The notes under the pieces are model-generated. The model saw only the letters and a list, made by a program, of their open reading frames with translations, was not told the origin of the DNA and did not search any database. DNA of 64,000 nucleotides from Lactonifactor longoviformis DSM 17459 (GTDB taxonomy: Bacteria; Bacillota; Clostridia; Lachnospirales; Lachnospiraceae). Made by a program: the position numbers and the translations under genes. Location: NCBI RefSeq assembly GCF_900129135.1, contig NZ_FQVI01000001.1:67538-131537 (forward strand), given 5' to 3'. This document shows, in pieces, positions 45,629 through 56,920 of this stretch. Positions within the stretch are counted from its first letter, which is position 1; each line of letters begins with the position of its first letter.

Positions 45629-47200
45629 TCAAAGGACCTCCATTCTCTGGAAGGCAATAGAGCCTCCTGTTGCAATGGCACCTGTTGCAATGAGCACATA
45701 GATCAAAAGGCCGAGGAGTCCGCCCTGGACCCCTGTGAGGGCTGTAACTACTACGCAGACTGCAATACCGATACACATAATGATCCCCTGGAACAGCATC
45801 TGAAATATCTGTTTGCCAAAAGCTCCCAGAACATCTCCCAGAAGAACCTCCCCCAGAATATTAATATACAGCTTGTTGGCCTGCAGACAGGCATAGATGA
45901 GAATATAAAGTACTGCTGTGAGAGGGGAAAATCCCATAATAATAACACCGGGAACTGCCAGCAGACACCCGTCTATAAGGGACCGCACATGCTCAATCGC
46001 TGTGGCGTACCACAGTTTTCTCACAGGCTGATCCGGAATAAGGTACGTATATGGATTCTTCATTTCCTTTGACCACTTTGTGGCATACCCGCTGAAAATA
46101 AGCGTCAGGTATGCCCCCACCCCGGGAATCACATAATAGCCTTTGATACTGCCCGGGGTCCCTGTCTTGTAGCAATAATAGCCAATCCCCAGGCCCCCCA
46201 GAAACGCAAATAAGGTATAAAGGTTAAAAATGAAATACTTGTTCTTTTTATATTCCAGAAGCTGCCGGTAAAAAATGGCCCTGGCATATCCGCCTTTATA
46301 GGTTACGCTGGCCTTCCTGTATCTTGCCTTTGGACCCGGCCCTACCACATCCCCTGACTTCTTTCGTTTTACGGTTTCCATATAATCATCGGAGAACTTT
46401 ACCGCATCCTCATAATACTCTCCGGTACACTTCATCCTCCTGGCGCAAACCAGCAAGAGGAGTGCTGCAGCTATATAGGCAGCAGAACAAATAACGTTCA
46501 CCACCGTAGGGCCCAGCAGCAAAAGCCGTATAGCTGCCAGATTCCACCCGATCACAGGAATGCATAAGAGAAACGGGTGGCCTAAAAAGTCGGTAATCAA
46601 CTGAAAAGAAAGCTCCTTAGTAAAAATCAGAAAAGCACCGAACAAAACCAAGAGTCCCAGGATGCACCAGAGGGAGCGGGCCAGCCACCGAAGTGTATTC
46701 TCTGATAACTTTTCATTTCCATACAGGAGAATCACCAGACTTCCTTCCAGTATATTTTCAACTATAAAAGAAAAAACAAAATACAAAAACATCTTCCAGG
46801 GAACAATATGAAAAAACAGGATACCCACAATCGAAACCGTCAGGTAGAGTATGAATCCCAGGAGATATTGTTTTATCTGCGTAAACCATAAGACCAGTTT
46901 AGGGCTGGCCGGAGAGGTGAATACAAAATGTATGTCCCCTGGTTTAAATACGATCCCCTTTCGCTTTGCATAAGTGGCAAAACTTGAGGGCATTAAGAAT
47001 AGTACCAGAAGGGAAAGCCCGGTTACAAGGCCTTCCGGAGTGTCTGCCCCTATACGGCCGGCCCATTGAACCAAAAAACTGGCGATCATAGTAACGTAAG
47101 CGATGCCGCCTACCAGGTACACATAGGTCACCGGCCTGCGGAGGGCTTTTAAGATACGGTTCTTCGCTGCTGTTTTATAGAGATAGATCAATCCTTGCAT
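45629..47200 (-). CDS. ABC exporter permease
   Basis: 523 residues with about twelve hydrophobic segments in two groups and a basic loop (~245-285). Resembles putative ABC exporter permeases of the clostridial Ecs/BldB-like group (start LYKTAAKNRILKALRRPVTY). Partner ATPase gene overlaps it by 13 bases. Substrate unknown; no peptide or drug gene next to it. Confidence 0.87.
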   Translation of the reverse strand: MQGLIYLYKTAAKNRILKALRRPVTYVYLVGGIAYVTMIASFLVQWAGRIGADTPEGLVTGLSLLVLFLMPSSFATYAKRKGIVFKPGDIHFVFTSPASPKLVLWFTQIKQYLLGFILYLTVSIVGILFFHIVPWKMFLYFVFSFIVENILEGSLVILLYGNEKLSENTLRWLARSLWCILGLLVLFGAFLIFTKELSFQLITDFLGHPFLLCIPVIGWNLAAIRLLLLGPTVVNVICSAAYIAAALLLLVCARRMKCTGEYYEDAVKFSDDYMETVKRKKSGDVVGPGPKARYRKASVTYKGGYARAIFYRQLLEYKKNKYFIFNLYTLFAFLGGLGIGYYCYKTGTPGSIKGYYVIPGVGAYLTLIFSGYATKWSKEMKNPYTYLIPDQPVRKLWYATAIEHVRSLIDGCLLAVPGVIIMGFSPLTAVLYILIYACLQANKLYINILGEVLLGDVLGAFGKQIFQMLFQGIIMCIGIAVCVVVTALTGVQGGLLGLLIYVLIATGAIATGGSIAFQRMEVL

Positions 47201-47898
47201 ATGCCCTTCTCCCCTTCAGTAATCGTAAAGAACAGTTCATCAATGTCACGGTGTGCCGCCTCTTCCCGGGTATAGGAGGCCAGGATTTTCCCTTTATCCA
47301 TAACAAACATAACCTCCCATATATCCTTTACCATCTCCAGCATATGGGTGCTGATCAAGATAGTTACGCCATCCCTGCTCAGTTCCTGAATCACGTCCTT
47401 TAGCTCTTTGATTGCCTTGGGATCCAGACCTACCATAGGCTCATCAAAAAGCATTACCTTGGGCTTTACCGCAAGGGCACAGCAGATACTCACCTTCTGC
47501 ATCATTCCCTTGGACAGCTCATTTCCCAATTTATCCTTCTTATCCTCCAGCTCAAACCGGGCTAATAAAGCCCCTGTCTCCTCGTCCGTGATGTCCGACT
47601 GGTAAGCCCTGCGGATATATTCCAGATGTTCTGCAACGGTAAGGGCATCAAACATAGCAGGAATCTCCGGAACATATCCGAATACTTTCTTTGCCTCAGG
47701 GGATCTTCCCGGAAAATTCTGAATCCGGATCTCTCCGTCATATCTCAAAAGCCCTGCAATGCTTTTAATAATCGTAGATTTCCCGGCTCCGTTCGGCCCC
47801 AGCAGGATACCGATACTGCCGTCCGGAACTGAGAAGCTGACATCATCTACCGCCAGCGTCTTTCTGTATTTCTTCGTCAAATGCATTACTTCCAGCAT
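47188..47898 (-). CDS. ABC transporter ATP-binding protein
   Basis: 236 residues from ATG 47898 (MLEVMHLTKK), with GAGAGGGGAC upstream. Walker A GPNGAGKST, signature LSKGMMQ, Walker B VMLFDEPMVGLD, H-loop STHM. DrrA/CcmA-like class of exporter ATPases. Coupled with the downstream permease by overlap. Confidence 0.95.
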   Translation of the reverse strand: MLEVMHLTKKYRKTLAVDDVSFSVPDGSIGILLGPNGAGKSTIIKSIAGLLRYDGEIRIQNFPGRSPEAKKVFGYVPEIPAMFDALTVAEHLEYIRRAYQSDITDEETGALLARFELEDKKDKLGNELSKGMMQKVSICCALAVKPKVMLFDEPMVGLDPKAIKELKDVIQELSRDGVTILISTHMLEMVKDIWEVMFVMDKGKILASYTREEAAHRDIDELFFTITEGEKGICKD

Positions 47899-47987
47899 AT
47901 ATTGTCCCCTCTCTTTTGACTGTCTTATTGTATTATAAATATAATACAATAAGCCTCTGGGAATGTCAAATATATATACGCTCTGTT

Positions 47988-48950
47988 TTACATATTTCTA
48001 GTCAAAGGCACTCCTGAATTATAAGGTCTGTGTACAGTGACGGAACCTATCTTCATCCCCTCCTCCAACAGCCCATATTTGCAGAGTACCGTATACATTT
48101 TTTCAGCCATAGTAATATCCATATCACACAGCGGGAGCCTGCAGGGACCTGTTTCAAATCCCATGGCTCTCATTGCCTGTTTGACCGGAATGGGATTGAC
48201 ATCCAAAAATAATGCCTCAATCAGCTCCAGGTATCTTAGCTGCAGGTTATCACTCTCGCCGCTGTTTCCCCGGAAGTATTCATAACAGATCTTGTGGGTA
48301 TCCTCAGGGATGATATTAGACAGCACAGAAATCACTCCCTTCGCTCCCAGAGCAAGCGCAGATGTGATCTGGTCATCATTACCTGAATAGATATCCAGGT
48401 CACCCTGACAGAGCGCAGCTATCTTGGCCATCTGGGAGAAGTTGCCGCTTGCTTCCTTCACTGCCACAATATTGTCCACCTGGCTGAGACGTTTGTATGT
48501 TGCTGGGAATATATTAACGCCTGTCCTTGAGGGCACATTATATAAAATAATCGGAAGCTTTGTACACCTGGCACACTCTGTAAAATGCAGGTACAAGCCT
48601 TCCTGGGACGCTTTGTTGTAATACGGTGTTACATGAAGCAGAGCGTCGGCTCCGGCCCTTTCACACTGTTTTGAAAGTTCTGCCGCATGCCTGGTATTGT
48701 TGCTGCCAGCCCCTGCGATTACAGGCAGCCTCCCTTTCACCTTTTTCACCGCATATTTTACTAATTCTATATGCTCCTCATCTGTTAACGTTGATCCCTC
48801 TCCTGTAGTGCCCGCAATAATAACGGCATCCGCGTTCTCTTTTATCTGCCTTTCCAATAACTCCCCAAAGACCTGGAAGTTGACGGAACCGTCCTTTTTC
48901 ATGGGTGTAACCAGTGCGGTGCCCACACCTTTAAATATTGTGTTTTTCAA
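47988..48950 (-). CDS. dapA: 4-Hydroxy-tetrahydrodipicolinate synthase
   Basis: 320 residues. Condenses pyruvate with aspartate semialdehyde in lysine/diaminopimelate synthesis. Thr pair in GTTGEGSTL, Tyr of LYNVPSRTG, Schiff-base Lys in VAVKEASG and GISV-like region (KGVISVLSN). About 25 residues longer than most DapA, with a C-terminal tail (HRPYNSGVPLTRNM). No lysine riboswitch upstream. Confidence 0.95.
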   Translation of the reverse strand: MKNTIFKGVGTALVTPMKKDGSVNFQVFGELLERQIKENADAVIIAGTTGEGSTLTDEEHIELVKYAVKKVKGRLPVIAGAGSNNTRHAAELSKQCERAGADALLHVTPYYNKASQEGLYLHFTECARCTKLPIILYNVPSRTGVNIFPATYKRLSQVDNIVAVKEASGNFSQMAKIAALCQGDLDIYSGNDDQITSALALGAKGVISVLSNIIPEDTHKICYEYFRGNSGESDNLQLRYLELIEALFLDVNPIPVKQAMRAMGFETGPCRLPLCDMDITMAEKMYTVLCKYGLLEEGMKIGSVTVHRPYNSGVPLTRNM

Positions 48951-49049
48951 GATATGTATCCTCCCTTTTTTATTTAGTAGAAATTATACACATCCGGATA
49001 CTAAAATTGTGTAAAGAGTAGGCTAACTTATGTTAATATTATTTAAAAT

Positions 49050-49084
49050 AAAAAGGGTCCTGCAGTCCGCAGAACCCTTTTTTC
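49050..49084 (-). terminator. Terminator of gdhA
   Basis: AAAAGGGTTCTGCGGACTGC then AGGACCCTTTTT on the minus strand, 8 bases after the gdhA stop. Confidence 0.92.
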
Positions 49085-49091
49085 CAATTAT

Positions 49092-50537
<1,446 letters not shown>

Positions 50538-50754
50538 AGCAGAAAAAAAGTTGATTTTCTTCGGGTTTTGACTCATCAATCCTAATTTTATGCATGTTAG
50601 CACTATTTGCCTTTCCGCACACAGCCCTTTTAGAGATTTTTCCTCACACGGACTTTTGTCCATTTTACATTTTTCATTATCAATTTATGCATTTCGGCAA
50701 ACATTTTGTGCGTCATATCTTTCCTAAACCGTAAGGTTTCTTATTAAAAATCCA
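50538..50754. other. Intergenic region with nothing recognised
   Basis: AT-rich spacing between the gdhA promoter and the ABC-F stop. AAACCGTAAGGTTT near 50730 is a short hairpin past the ABC-F stop but lacks a good stem or T run for a sure terminator. No ORF or RNA recognised. Confidence 0.5.
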
Positions 50755-52311
50755 CTATAATATTTTGGTTGTCCATTTGGCGCAGTCCCACACATCTGTC
50801 ACCAGCCCCTCATAAAATTCAGGTTCATGGCAGACCATTAGTATACTTCCCTTATATTCCTTCAGTGCACGCTTTAATTCTTCTTTTGCGTCTTTATCCA
50901 GATGATTGGTTGGCTCATCCAAAAGCAGAATATTGGTTTCCCTGTTTAAAAGCTTGCAGAGACGGACTTTCGCCTGCTCCCCTCCACTGAGCACTCTCAC
51001 CAGACTTTCGATATGTTTTGTAGTCAGACCGCACTTTGCAAGTGCTGCCCGTACCTCATACTGTGTATAGGAAGGAAATTCATTCCAGATCTCCTGGATG
51101 CAGGTATTGGGGTTATCCCTGGGCATCTCTTGTTCAAAATATCCAATTTCCAGATAATCCCCCAGATGAACCTTTCCGGTAAGAGGGGGAATCAAACCCA
51201 GGATACTTTTCAGCAGGGTTGTTTTCCCAATTCCGTTTGCCCCCGTCATGGCTATCTTCTGCCCTCTCTCCACAGCCAAATCCAGAGGTTTGGACAGTGG
51301 TTCCTCATACCCAATCACCAGTTCCTTTGTCTCGATGACAAAACGGCTGGGAGTTCTGGCCGTCCGGAAGTAAAACTCCGGCTTGGGCTTCTCCCTGGCA
51401 AGCTCAATCAGATCCATCTTGTCCAGTTTTTTCTGCCTGGACATTGCCATATTTCTGGTGGCAACTCTCGCCTTATTCCTGGCCACAAAGTCTTTCAGTT
51501 CATGGATCTCCTGCTGCTGTCTGTGGTATGCAGCCTCCCTCTGTGCTTTTTTCACTTCATAAACTTCCAGGAACTTATCATAATCTCCCACATAGCGGTT
51601 CAGCTCCTGATTATCCATATGATAAATAAGGTTCACCACACTGTTTAGGAAAGGAATATCATGGGAAATAAGGATAAATGCATTCTCATAGTCCTGCAGA
51701 TACCTCTTCAGCCAGTTGATATGAACCTCATCCAGATAGTTCGTAGGCTCGTCCAAAAGCAGGATATCCGGTTTTTCCAGAAGCAGCTTCCCAAGCAGCA
51801 CCTTCGTCCGCTGTCCGCCGCTCAGCTCCATCACATCCCGGTCCAGGCCAATATCCTCCAATCCAAGTGCTCTGGCAATCTCTTCTACTTTGGAATCAAT
51901 TACATAAAAGTCGTGCATTGTAAGAGTGTCCTGAATGGTTCCCAGCTCCTCCATCATAACTTCCAGTTCTTCTGGGGAGGCATCTCCCATGCGGTCACAG
52001 ATTTGATTCATCTGTTCTTCCATTTCAAACAAATAAGAAAACGCCGACTTTAGAACATCTCTGACAGTCATCCCTTTTTCAAGTGCTGTGTGCTGATCCA
52101 GATACCCTACCCGTACGTTCTTGGCCCATTCAATCTTCCCTTCATCCGGCATAAGTTTATCTGTGATAATATTCATAAAGGTAGATTTTCCCTCTCCATT
52201 GGCACCTACCAGCCCTATATGCTCGCCTTTCAGCAGACGGAACGAAACGTCCTGAAAGATGGCTCTGTCACCAAACCCATGGGACAGATGCTGTACATTT
52301 AAAATACTCAT
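50755..52311 (-). CDS. ABC-F family ATPase
   Basis: 518 residues, soluble, two ABC domains with intact Walker A motifs (GANGEGKST, GANGIGKTT), signatures LSGGQ and LSGGEQ, and Walker B LLLDEPTNYLD and LLLDEPTNHLD. Linker (~245-300) is charged with many Lys/Arg (NKARVATRNMAMSRQKKLDK). A translation factor of the Uup/YfmM kind; ribosome protection against a drug is possible but cannot be told from sequence. Downstream of ispF by 28 bases. Confidence 0.95.
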   Translation of the reverse strand: MSILNVQHLSHGFGDRAIFQDVSFRLLKGEHIGLVGANGEGKSTFMNIITDKLMPDEGKIEWAKNVRVGYLDQHTALEKGMTVRDVLKSAFSYLFEMEEQMNQICDRMGDASPEELEVMMEELGTIQDTLTMHDFYVIDSKVEEIARALGLEDIGLDRDVMELSGGQRTKVLLGKLLLEKPDILLLDEPTNYLDEVHINWLKRYLQDYENAFILISHDIPFLNSVVNLIYHMDNQELNRYVGDYDKFLEVYEVKKAQREAAYHRQQQEIHELKDFVARNKARVATRNMAMSRQKKLDKMDLIELAREKPKPEFYFRTARTPSRFVIETKELVIGYEEPLSKPLDLAVERGQKIAMTGANGIGKTTLLKSILGLIPPLTGKVHLGDYLEIGYFEQEMPRDNPNTCIQEIWNEFPSYTQYEVRAALAKCGLTTKHIESLVRVLSGGEQAKVRLCKLLNRETNILLLDEPTNHLDKDAKEELKRALKEYKGSILMVCHEPEFYEGLVTDVWDCAKWTTKIL

Positions 52312-52339
52312 CTCTTCTCCTTAGTTCTTCCGGGGGCTG

Positions 52340-52888
52340 CTATACCCCCTCTTTTTTACAACCCGGACACCCCTGGCATCCTTTATCGCCCATCCTGTCA
52401 TCCCTCATATAGTCCAGGGCAGAAGTCAGGGCACAGACAGCATGCGCAGAGATTCCTTCCTGGCTTCCGGTAAAGCCCAGTCCCTCCTCCGTGGTGGCCT
52501 TAATATTGACCTGATTTTCCTCCAGATGAAGGGCGGCAGCCACATTTGCTGCCATCTGATCTATGAAGGGCATCAGCTTGGGCTTCTGTGCGATAATTGT
52601 GGCATCTATATTATTAATCACATACATCTCTTTTTCCAGAAGAGCGCCTACTTCCTTCAGCAGCTTTATGCTGGAAATTCCCTTGTATTGGGGATCCGTA
52701 TCCGGGAAATGTCTTCCGATATCTCTGAGTGCCGCAGCTCCCAAAAGAGCATCCATAATAGCATGCACCACCACATCTGCATCCGAATGCCCCAACAGGC
52801 CTTTTTCCCAGGGTATCTCCACTCCGCCCAGGATCAGCCTGCGGCCTTCTACTAATTTATGAACATCATAGCCCATTCCTACTCGCAT
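52340..52888 (-). CDS. ispF: 2-C-methyl-D-erythritol 2,4-cyclodiphosphate synthase with Cys-rich tail
   Basis: 182 residues. Forms the cyclic diphosphate in the MEP isoprenoid pathway. Metal site GYDVHKL and [23 protein letters not shown], and [12 protein letters not shown] are all present. The usual enzyme stops near residue 158; here a C-terminal tail adds [18 protein letters not shown] with a CxxCxxC motif. Confidence 0.97.
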   Translation of the reverse strand: MRVGMGYDVHKLVEGRRLILGGVEIPWEKGLLGHSDADVVVHAIMDALLGAAALRDIGRHFPDTDPQYKGISSIKLLKEVGALLEKEMYVINNIDATIIAQKPKLMPFIDQMAANVAAALHLEENQVNIKATTEEGLGFTGSQEGISAHAVCALTSALDYMRDDRMGDKGCQGCPGCKKEGV

Positions 52889-53019
52889 GATTTTCCTCCT
52901 GTTCTATCTTCCATTTAATACTGCAATCAGCTCTATCTTTCCTATTATTACCCCCGAAGATTATATCATACTTTATTAAAGGGTGGAAGGCGGGACAAAT
53001 CCAATGGATATATATTTCA

Positions 53020-53251
53020 TTATGCACGAACCATGTCATTCAAACTTTGCTGAAGATGTTCCAGGCTGGCTTTCGAGATATCATAGACCGCCTTTTGAGA
53101 TGCCAGCAAATCTAACTGTCGTTTGAAGGAAAGTATGTCAGATGTAAAACGGACATTTGGCTTTTTGACATAAAAGGATCCAGCCTCATCGCGGCCTAAA
53201 GTGGTCTCCGCATTGCAAATCCTTAGACAATAGTTCTTTTCGCTTGGTCAA
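53020..53251 (-). pseudogene. Frameshifted gene remnant downstream of recQ
   Basis: A stretch ending with stop at 53020 encodes ~70 protein-like residues (RICNAETTLGRDEAGSFYV, SFKRQLDLLASQKAVYDISK, LNDMVRA) but has no start codon before the upstream stop. A TTG at 53251 with GGGGG upstream starts MTKRKELLSKDLQ in a neighbouring frame, and a one-base shift would join both. I do not recognise the family. Could be a decayed gene or a sequence error. Confidence 0.45.
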
Positions 53252-53316
53252 GATTGTTTCCCCCTTCTATCGTTGAAATTAGGATAGCATCTTCAGCACC
53301 GATTGCCATGCCGGAA

Positions 53317-55236
53317 CTATTCTATCCGGGCATGGCAATCAGCCCCCATGGAATCCTCACTGTCCACAGCCGCCGGCGTATTTTCTCTGATGCAGTCGAT
53401 GAAACGTTTCCCATATTTGTCATATTTAAACGTTCCAACTCCTGTAACTGACAACATTGCACTCTTTGTCTCTGGCTTTAAAACACACATAAGTGTCAAT
53501 GTCCTATCAGAAAAAACAATATATGGCGGTACCTTCTCCTCTCTGGCAATCTTTAGTCTTAGCTCCCGCAATTTCTGGAAAAGCTGCTCGTCTGCCTCAG
53601 TAAATTCAGCCCCTGGCAATCCGGCAGAAGCTCCCTTTGCCGTTCTCTTCCCCTTCTTTTCCTTCGTCTGGCGTTCCTGTACTTTAGCCATCTTCATGGT
53701 AATCTGCACGTTGCAGGCCAGCACATCCTCCGATTTTTCGGTCAGCTTGACAACTGCATATTCGTCATTGGTAACTGCAAGATACTCATTTAGCAGCAGG
53801 TGATTGATAACCTGTCTCAATTTATAGACAGGTTCCTTTGCCAATCTCCCGTAATTAGGATTTCCATCCATCCGGTAATTCCGGATTTTTGCTGTATTTG
53901 CCCCATGTACCGTGTCGATAATCACGTTCACCCCATACCTTTGACCACAGCTTTTAACACATTCCACCAAGCAAAGAGCTATCTCTGCGACATCCACGGT
54001 TTCAAACTGACTGAGGCAGTTAGAACAGTTTCCACAGTAATTTTCTCCATATTCTCCAAAATACCTTAGTATATAGTCCCGCAGGCAGTCATTGGTAAAA
54101 CAATAGAACGTCATTTTCCGCAGCCGTTCTCTGTCCCTCTCTTGAACAATAGCCAGAGTAACCGGATCCAGCTCCTGGTTATCCGTATTGTTGTCAATAA
54201 AGAACTGGTTCGTCACTACGTCTTTGCCGCTGTAAAGAAGCAGACATTCTGCCGGCTCCCCATCCCTTCCGGCTCTTCCGGCCTCCTGGTAATAATTTTC
54301 AATGTTTTTCGGCATATTGTAATGTATAACATAACGCACATTAGACTTATCAATCCCCATTCCAAAGGCATTGGTGGCCACCATAACGGGAGACCGGTCA
54401 TATATAAAATCATCCTGGTTTTCCCGCCGCTCCTTGTCTCCAAGGCCCGCATGATACCGGGTCACCGGAATTCCGTCTGATTTCAGCCGCTGACATACCT
54501 CCTCCACCACTTTCCTGGTGGCGCAATAGATAATGCCGCTGTCACTTCTGCGACTATTTACATAGTCACGCACCACCTGAAACTTGTCCTTAGGCTGCAG
54601 CACTCCGAAATAAAGATTTTTTCTATCAAACCCTGTGGTGAGCACAGTAGGCGTTATCAGCATAAGTATATCTATAATGTCGTCCCTCACCTCTTTCGTT
54701 GCAGTGGCGGTAAAGGCAGATATCACCGGCCGTTTCGGAAGTTTTTCTACAAATTCTACGATTTTCAAATAACTTGGACGGAAATCTTGTCCCCATTGAG
54801 ATACACAGTGTGCCTCATCCACCGCCACCATAGAAATCTCTGCCTCCATGGCAAAAGTAAGAAATTCTTCCGTAAGCAGTCGCTCAGGCGCGACATAGAT
54901 GATCTTATATCTGTTATTCCTGGCGTAATTCAGCGCCTTATAATATTGATTAGCAGTCAGAGAACTATTCAGATAAGCTGCGTGGACACCCAATTGGTTT
55001 AAGGCTCCCACCTGATCTTTCATCAGGGAGATAAGAGGTGATATTACAAGAGTAATTCCTGGAAATAAAAGAGCCGGAATCTGATAACAGACAGACTTTC
55101 CCGCTCCCGTAGGCATGATACCCAGCGTGTCCTGGCCTCCCAGCACGCTGTCAATCAGCAGTTCCTGACCTTCCCGGAATTCATCATAGCCAAAATACTG
55201 CTTCAATATATGATATTTTTCTTCCTGCAGCTGCAA
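53317..55236 (-). CDS. recQ: ATP-dependent DNA helicase RecQ
   Basis: 639 residues, TTG start with AAAGGA upstream. Motif I PTGAGKSVCYQ, DEAHCVSQWGQDFRPSY, motif VI QEAGRAGRDGEPAECLLLY, zinc Cys cluster (CLRDYILRYFG..YCGNCSNC), winged helix, and a C-terminal HRDC domain (KLRELRLKIAREEKVPPYIV). Unwinds DNA in repair. Separated from fprA by a hairpin, so partly independent. Confidence 0.96.
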   Translation of the reverse strand: MQLQEEKYHILKQYFGYDEFREGQELLIDSVLGGQDTLGIMPTGAGKSVCYQIPALLFPGITLVISPLISLMKDQVGALNQLGVHAAYLNSSLTANQYYKALNYARNNRYKIIYVAPERLLTEEFLTFAMEAEISMVAVDEAHCVSQWGQDFRPSYLKIVEFVEKLPKRPVISAFTATATKEVRDDIIDILMLITPTVLTTGFDRKNLYFGVLQPKDKFQVVRDYVNSRRSDSGIIYCATRKVVEEVCQRLKSDGIPVTRYHAGLGDKERRENQDDFIYDRSPVMVATNAFGMGIDKSNVRYVIHYNMPKNIENYYQEAGRAGRDGEPAECLLLYSGKDVVTNQFFIDNNTDNQELDPVTLAIVQERDRERLRKMTFYCFTNDCLRDYILRYFGEYGENYCGNCSNCLSQFETVDVAEIALCLVECVKSCGQRYGVNVIIDTVHGANTAKIRNYRMDGNPNYGRLAKEPVYKLRQVINHLLLNEYLAVTNDEYAVVKLTEKSEDVLACNVQITMKMAKVQERQTKEKKGKRTAKGASAGLPGAEFTEADEQLFQKLRELRLKIAREEKVPPYIVFSDRTLTLMCVLKPETKSAMLSVTGVGTFKYDKYGKRFIDCIRENTPAAVDSEDSMGADCHARIE

Positions 55237-55254
55237 ATTCTATCCTTTCCAAAC

Positions 55255-55292
55255 TCTTCTCCGGGAACTTAGCATCGCTCCCGGAGAGAAGC
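55255..55292 (-). terminator. Hairpin between fprA and recQ
   Basis: CTTCTCTCCGGGA, loop, TCCCGGAGAAG on the minus strand, followed only by AGTTTGG. It may end fprA transcription in part. Confidence 0.5.
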
Positions 55293-55315
55293 TTTATCCT
55301 TTGCTGTTGATTCTG

Positions 55316-56485
55316 TTACTCTATAATAGAAGTAATGGTCTCTTCCACCTGTTTCAGATCTTCATCTGTAGGAATATACATCTGCCGGATAGGGTCCAGG
55401 AGCATCTGGCAGCCCATTCCCTCCAGCGCTTCGTATACCTGCTTAATGCTCTGTCCGCCCCAGCCGTAAGATCCAAAAGCAATTGCTTTCCTTTTTTTCG
55501 GGGCCAGGCCTTTCATATAGCACAGGAAACCTGCTACTGTGGGCATCATCTGACTATTCAGCGTAGGGGAACCAACGGCTATGTATTCTGCGTCCAGAAG
55601 ATCCGTCATAATATCGGAGATATGATTATCTTTGAGATCATACAGATGAGCCCCCACTCCAGCCTTTGAGAATCCTTCCACGACAGCAAAGGCCATCTTT
55701 TCTGTGGAGTGCCACATAGAATCATAGACAATACAGGCCTTCTTCTTTGTTCCGCCTCCGGCAAATTCTTCATATTTTTCCAGAATGTCTCCGATATGCT
55801 CTGTCCAGATAACGCCATGGCTGGGTGCAATTACTTCCATATCCAGTCCTTTTACAATCTCCAGCGCTTTCCTTGCCTGGGCACCGTAGGGCATAAGGAT
55901 ATTCGCGTAATATTTTTTAGCCTCTCTGTATACATCATCCAGGTTCACCTGTGTGTCGAACCGCATATTGGATGCATAGTGCTGTCCGAAGGCATCATTC
56001 GAAAACAAAATCTTATCTTCCGGGCAATAGGTTACCATATTATCCGGCCAGTGAAGCATGGGTGTGGCAACAAAAGTCAGAGTTCTTTTGCCAATCTCCA
56101 GGGTATCCCCCGCTTTTACTGTCTGATATTTGATTTCTTTCCCGTAGTGGGCTGATAATCCCTTCATTCCGTTAGGGTCTGAGGTAATCACAGTAGCATT
56201 GGGCGCTGCCTTTACTACCTGGGGAAGCGCACCCGAGTGATCCATCTCAACATGATTAGATATTATGTAATCAATTTTCTCTGGTTCCACAATCTCACGG
56301 ATCCTGTCCAGCAGCTCTTTTGCAAACGGCGCTTTTACGGTATCAATCAGCGTAATCTTTTCATCCATTATTAAATAGGCATTATATGTGGCTCCGCTGT
56401 TGGTGGAGTATCCGTGGAAGCTTCTCACATTCCAGTCCACCGCTCCCACTGAATATATATCCTTTTTTACTTCTACTACATTCAT
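55316..56485 (-). CDS. FprA-type flavodiiron protein
   Basis: 389 residues from ATG 56485 (MNVVEVKKDI), with AGAGGAGG upstream. N-terminal metallo-beta-lactamase-like diiron domain (HVEMDHSGALP, TPMLHWPDNMV, SHGVIW) and C-terminal flavodoxin domain (YDSMWHSTEKMA, GSPTLNSQMMPTV, SYGWGGQS). Reduces O2 to water or NO to N2O, with electrons from rubredoxin, whose gene is directly upstream. Confidence 0.96.
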   Translation of the reverse strand: MNVVEVKKDIYSVGAVDWNVRSFHGYSTNSGATYNAYLIMDEKITLIDTVKAPFAKELLDRIREIVEPEKIDYIISNHVEMDHSGALPQVVKAAPNATVITSDPNGMKGLSAHYGKEIKYQTVKAGDTLEIGKRTLTFVATPMLHWPDNMVTYCPEDKILFSNDAFGQHYASNMRFDTQVNLDDVYREAKKYYANILMPYGAQARKALEIVKGLDMEVIAPSHGVIWTEHIGDILEKYEEFAGGGTKKKACIVYDSMWHSTEKMAFAVVEGFSKAGVGAHLYDLKDNHISDIMTDLLDAEYIAVGSPTLNSQMMPTVAGFLCYMKGLAPKKRKAIAFGSYGWGGQSIKQVYEALEGMGCQMLLDPIRQMYIPTDEDLKQVEETITSIIE

Positions 56486-56570
56486 AATGTATGGCCTCCT
56501 CTGATTCGTACTTTTAAACAATTCTACCCCATATTATACACTATTTCTGCCGTTTCATAAAGTCCGGAAT

Positions 56571-56604
56571 AAAAAATGTGCCCGGAGACATACGCCCCGG
56601 ACAC
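56571..56604 (-). terminator. Terminator of the rubredoxin gene
   Basis: TGTCCGGGG CGTATGT CTCCGGGCA then CATTTTTTATT on the minus strand, 12 bases after the stop; stem contains one or two G-T pairs. Confidence 0.8.
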
Positions 56605-56615
56605 ACGGTTGTCTG

Positions 56616-56774
56616 CTATGCTTCTATAAATACATCTTTTCCCAATCCGCACACCGGACAAATCCAATCCTCCGGCAGATCTTCAAAAGGGGTTCCCGGC
56701 TCAATTCCGCCGTCCGGATCTCCTACCTCCGGATCATATTCATAGCCGCAGGGTTCACAAATATATTTTTTCAT
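56616..56774 (-). CDS. Rubredoxin
   Basis: 52 residues, starts [20 protein letters not shown] and ends [16 protein letters not shown]. The four Fe-binding Cys are in CEPCGY and CPVCGL. ATG at 56774 with AGGAGG 8 bases upstream. Electron donor for the adjacent FprA. Monocistronic with its own terminator. Confidence 0.97.
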   Translation of the reverse strand: MKKYICEPCGYEYDPEVGDPDGGIEPGTPFEDLPEDWICPVCGLGKDVFIEA

Positions 56775-56857
56775 ATGTCTTAACCTCCTAAGAATCTTGT
56801 AATATTTTTCGTATTTTTTACTGCTTTTATACTATAGCAAATATTTTCTTGAATTTC

Positions 56858-56888
56858 TGTTGCATTTGCAACATACATCCTCTATAAT
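56858..56888 (+). promoter_or_regulatory. Promoter of the Crp/Fnr gene with TGTTGCA palindrome
   Basis: TTGCAT (56860-56865), 17-base spacer, TATAAT (56883-56888). TGTTGCATTTGCAACA (56858-56873) is a perfect 7-2-7 palindrome on the -35 box, of the kind bound by Crp/Fnr dimers, suggesting autoregulation. Confidence 0.75.
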
Positions 56889-56920
56889 AATAAAAACTTT
56901 ATAAACTAGGAGGTTCCTTC

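Noticed and set aside
48951-49049. Possible lysine riboswitch before dapA
   Set aside because: Too short and lacks the conserved elements.
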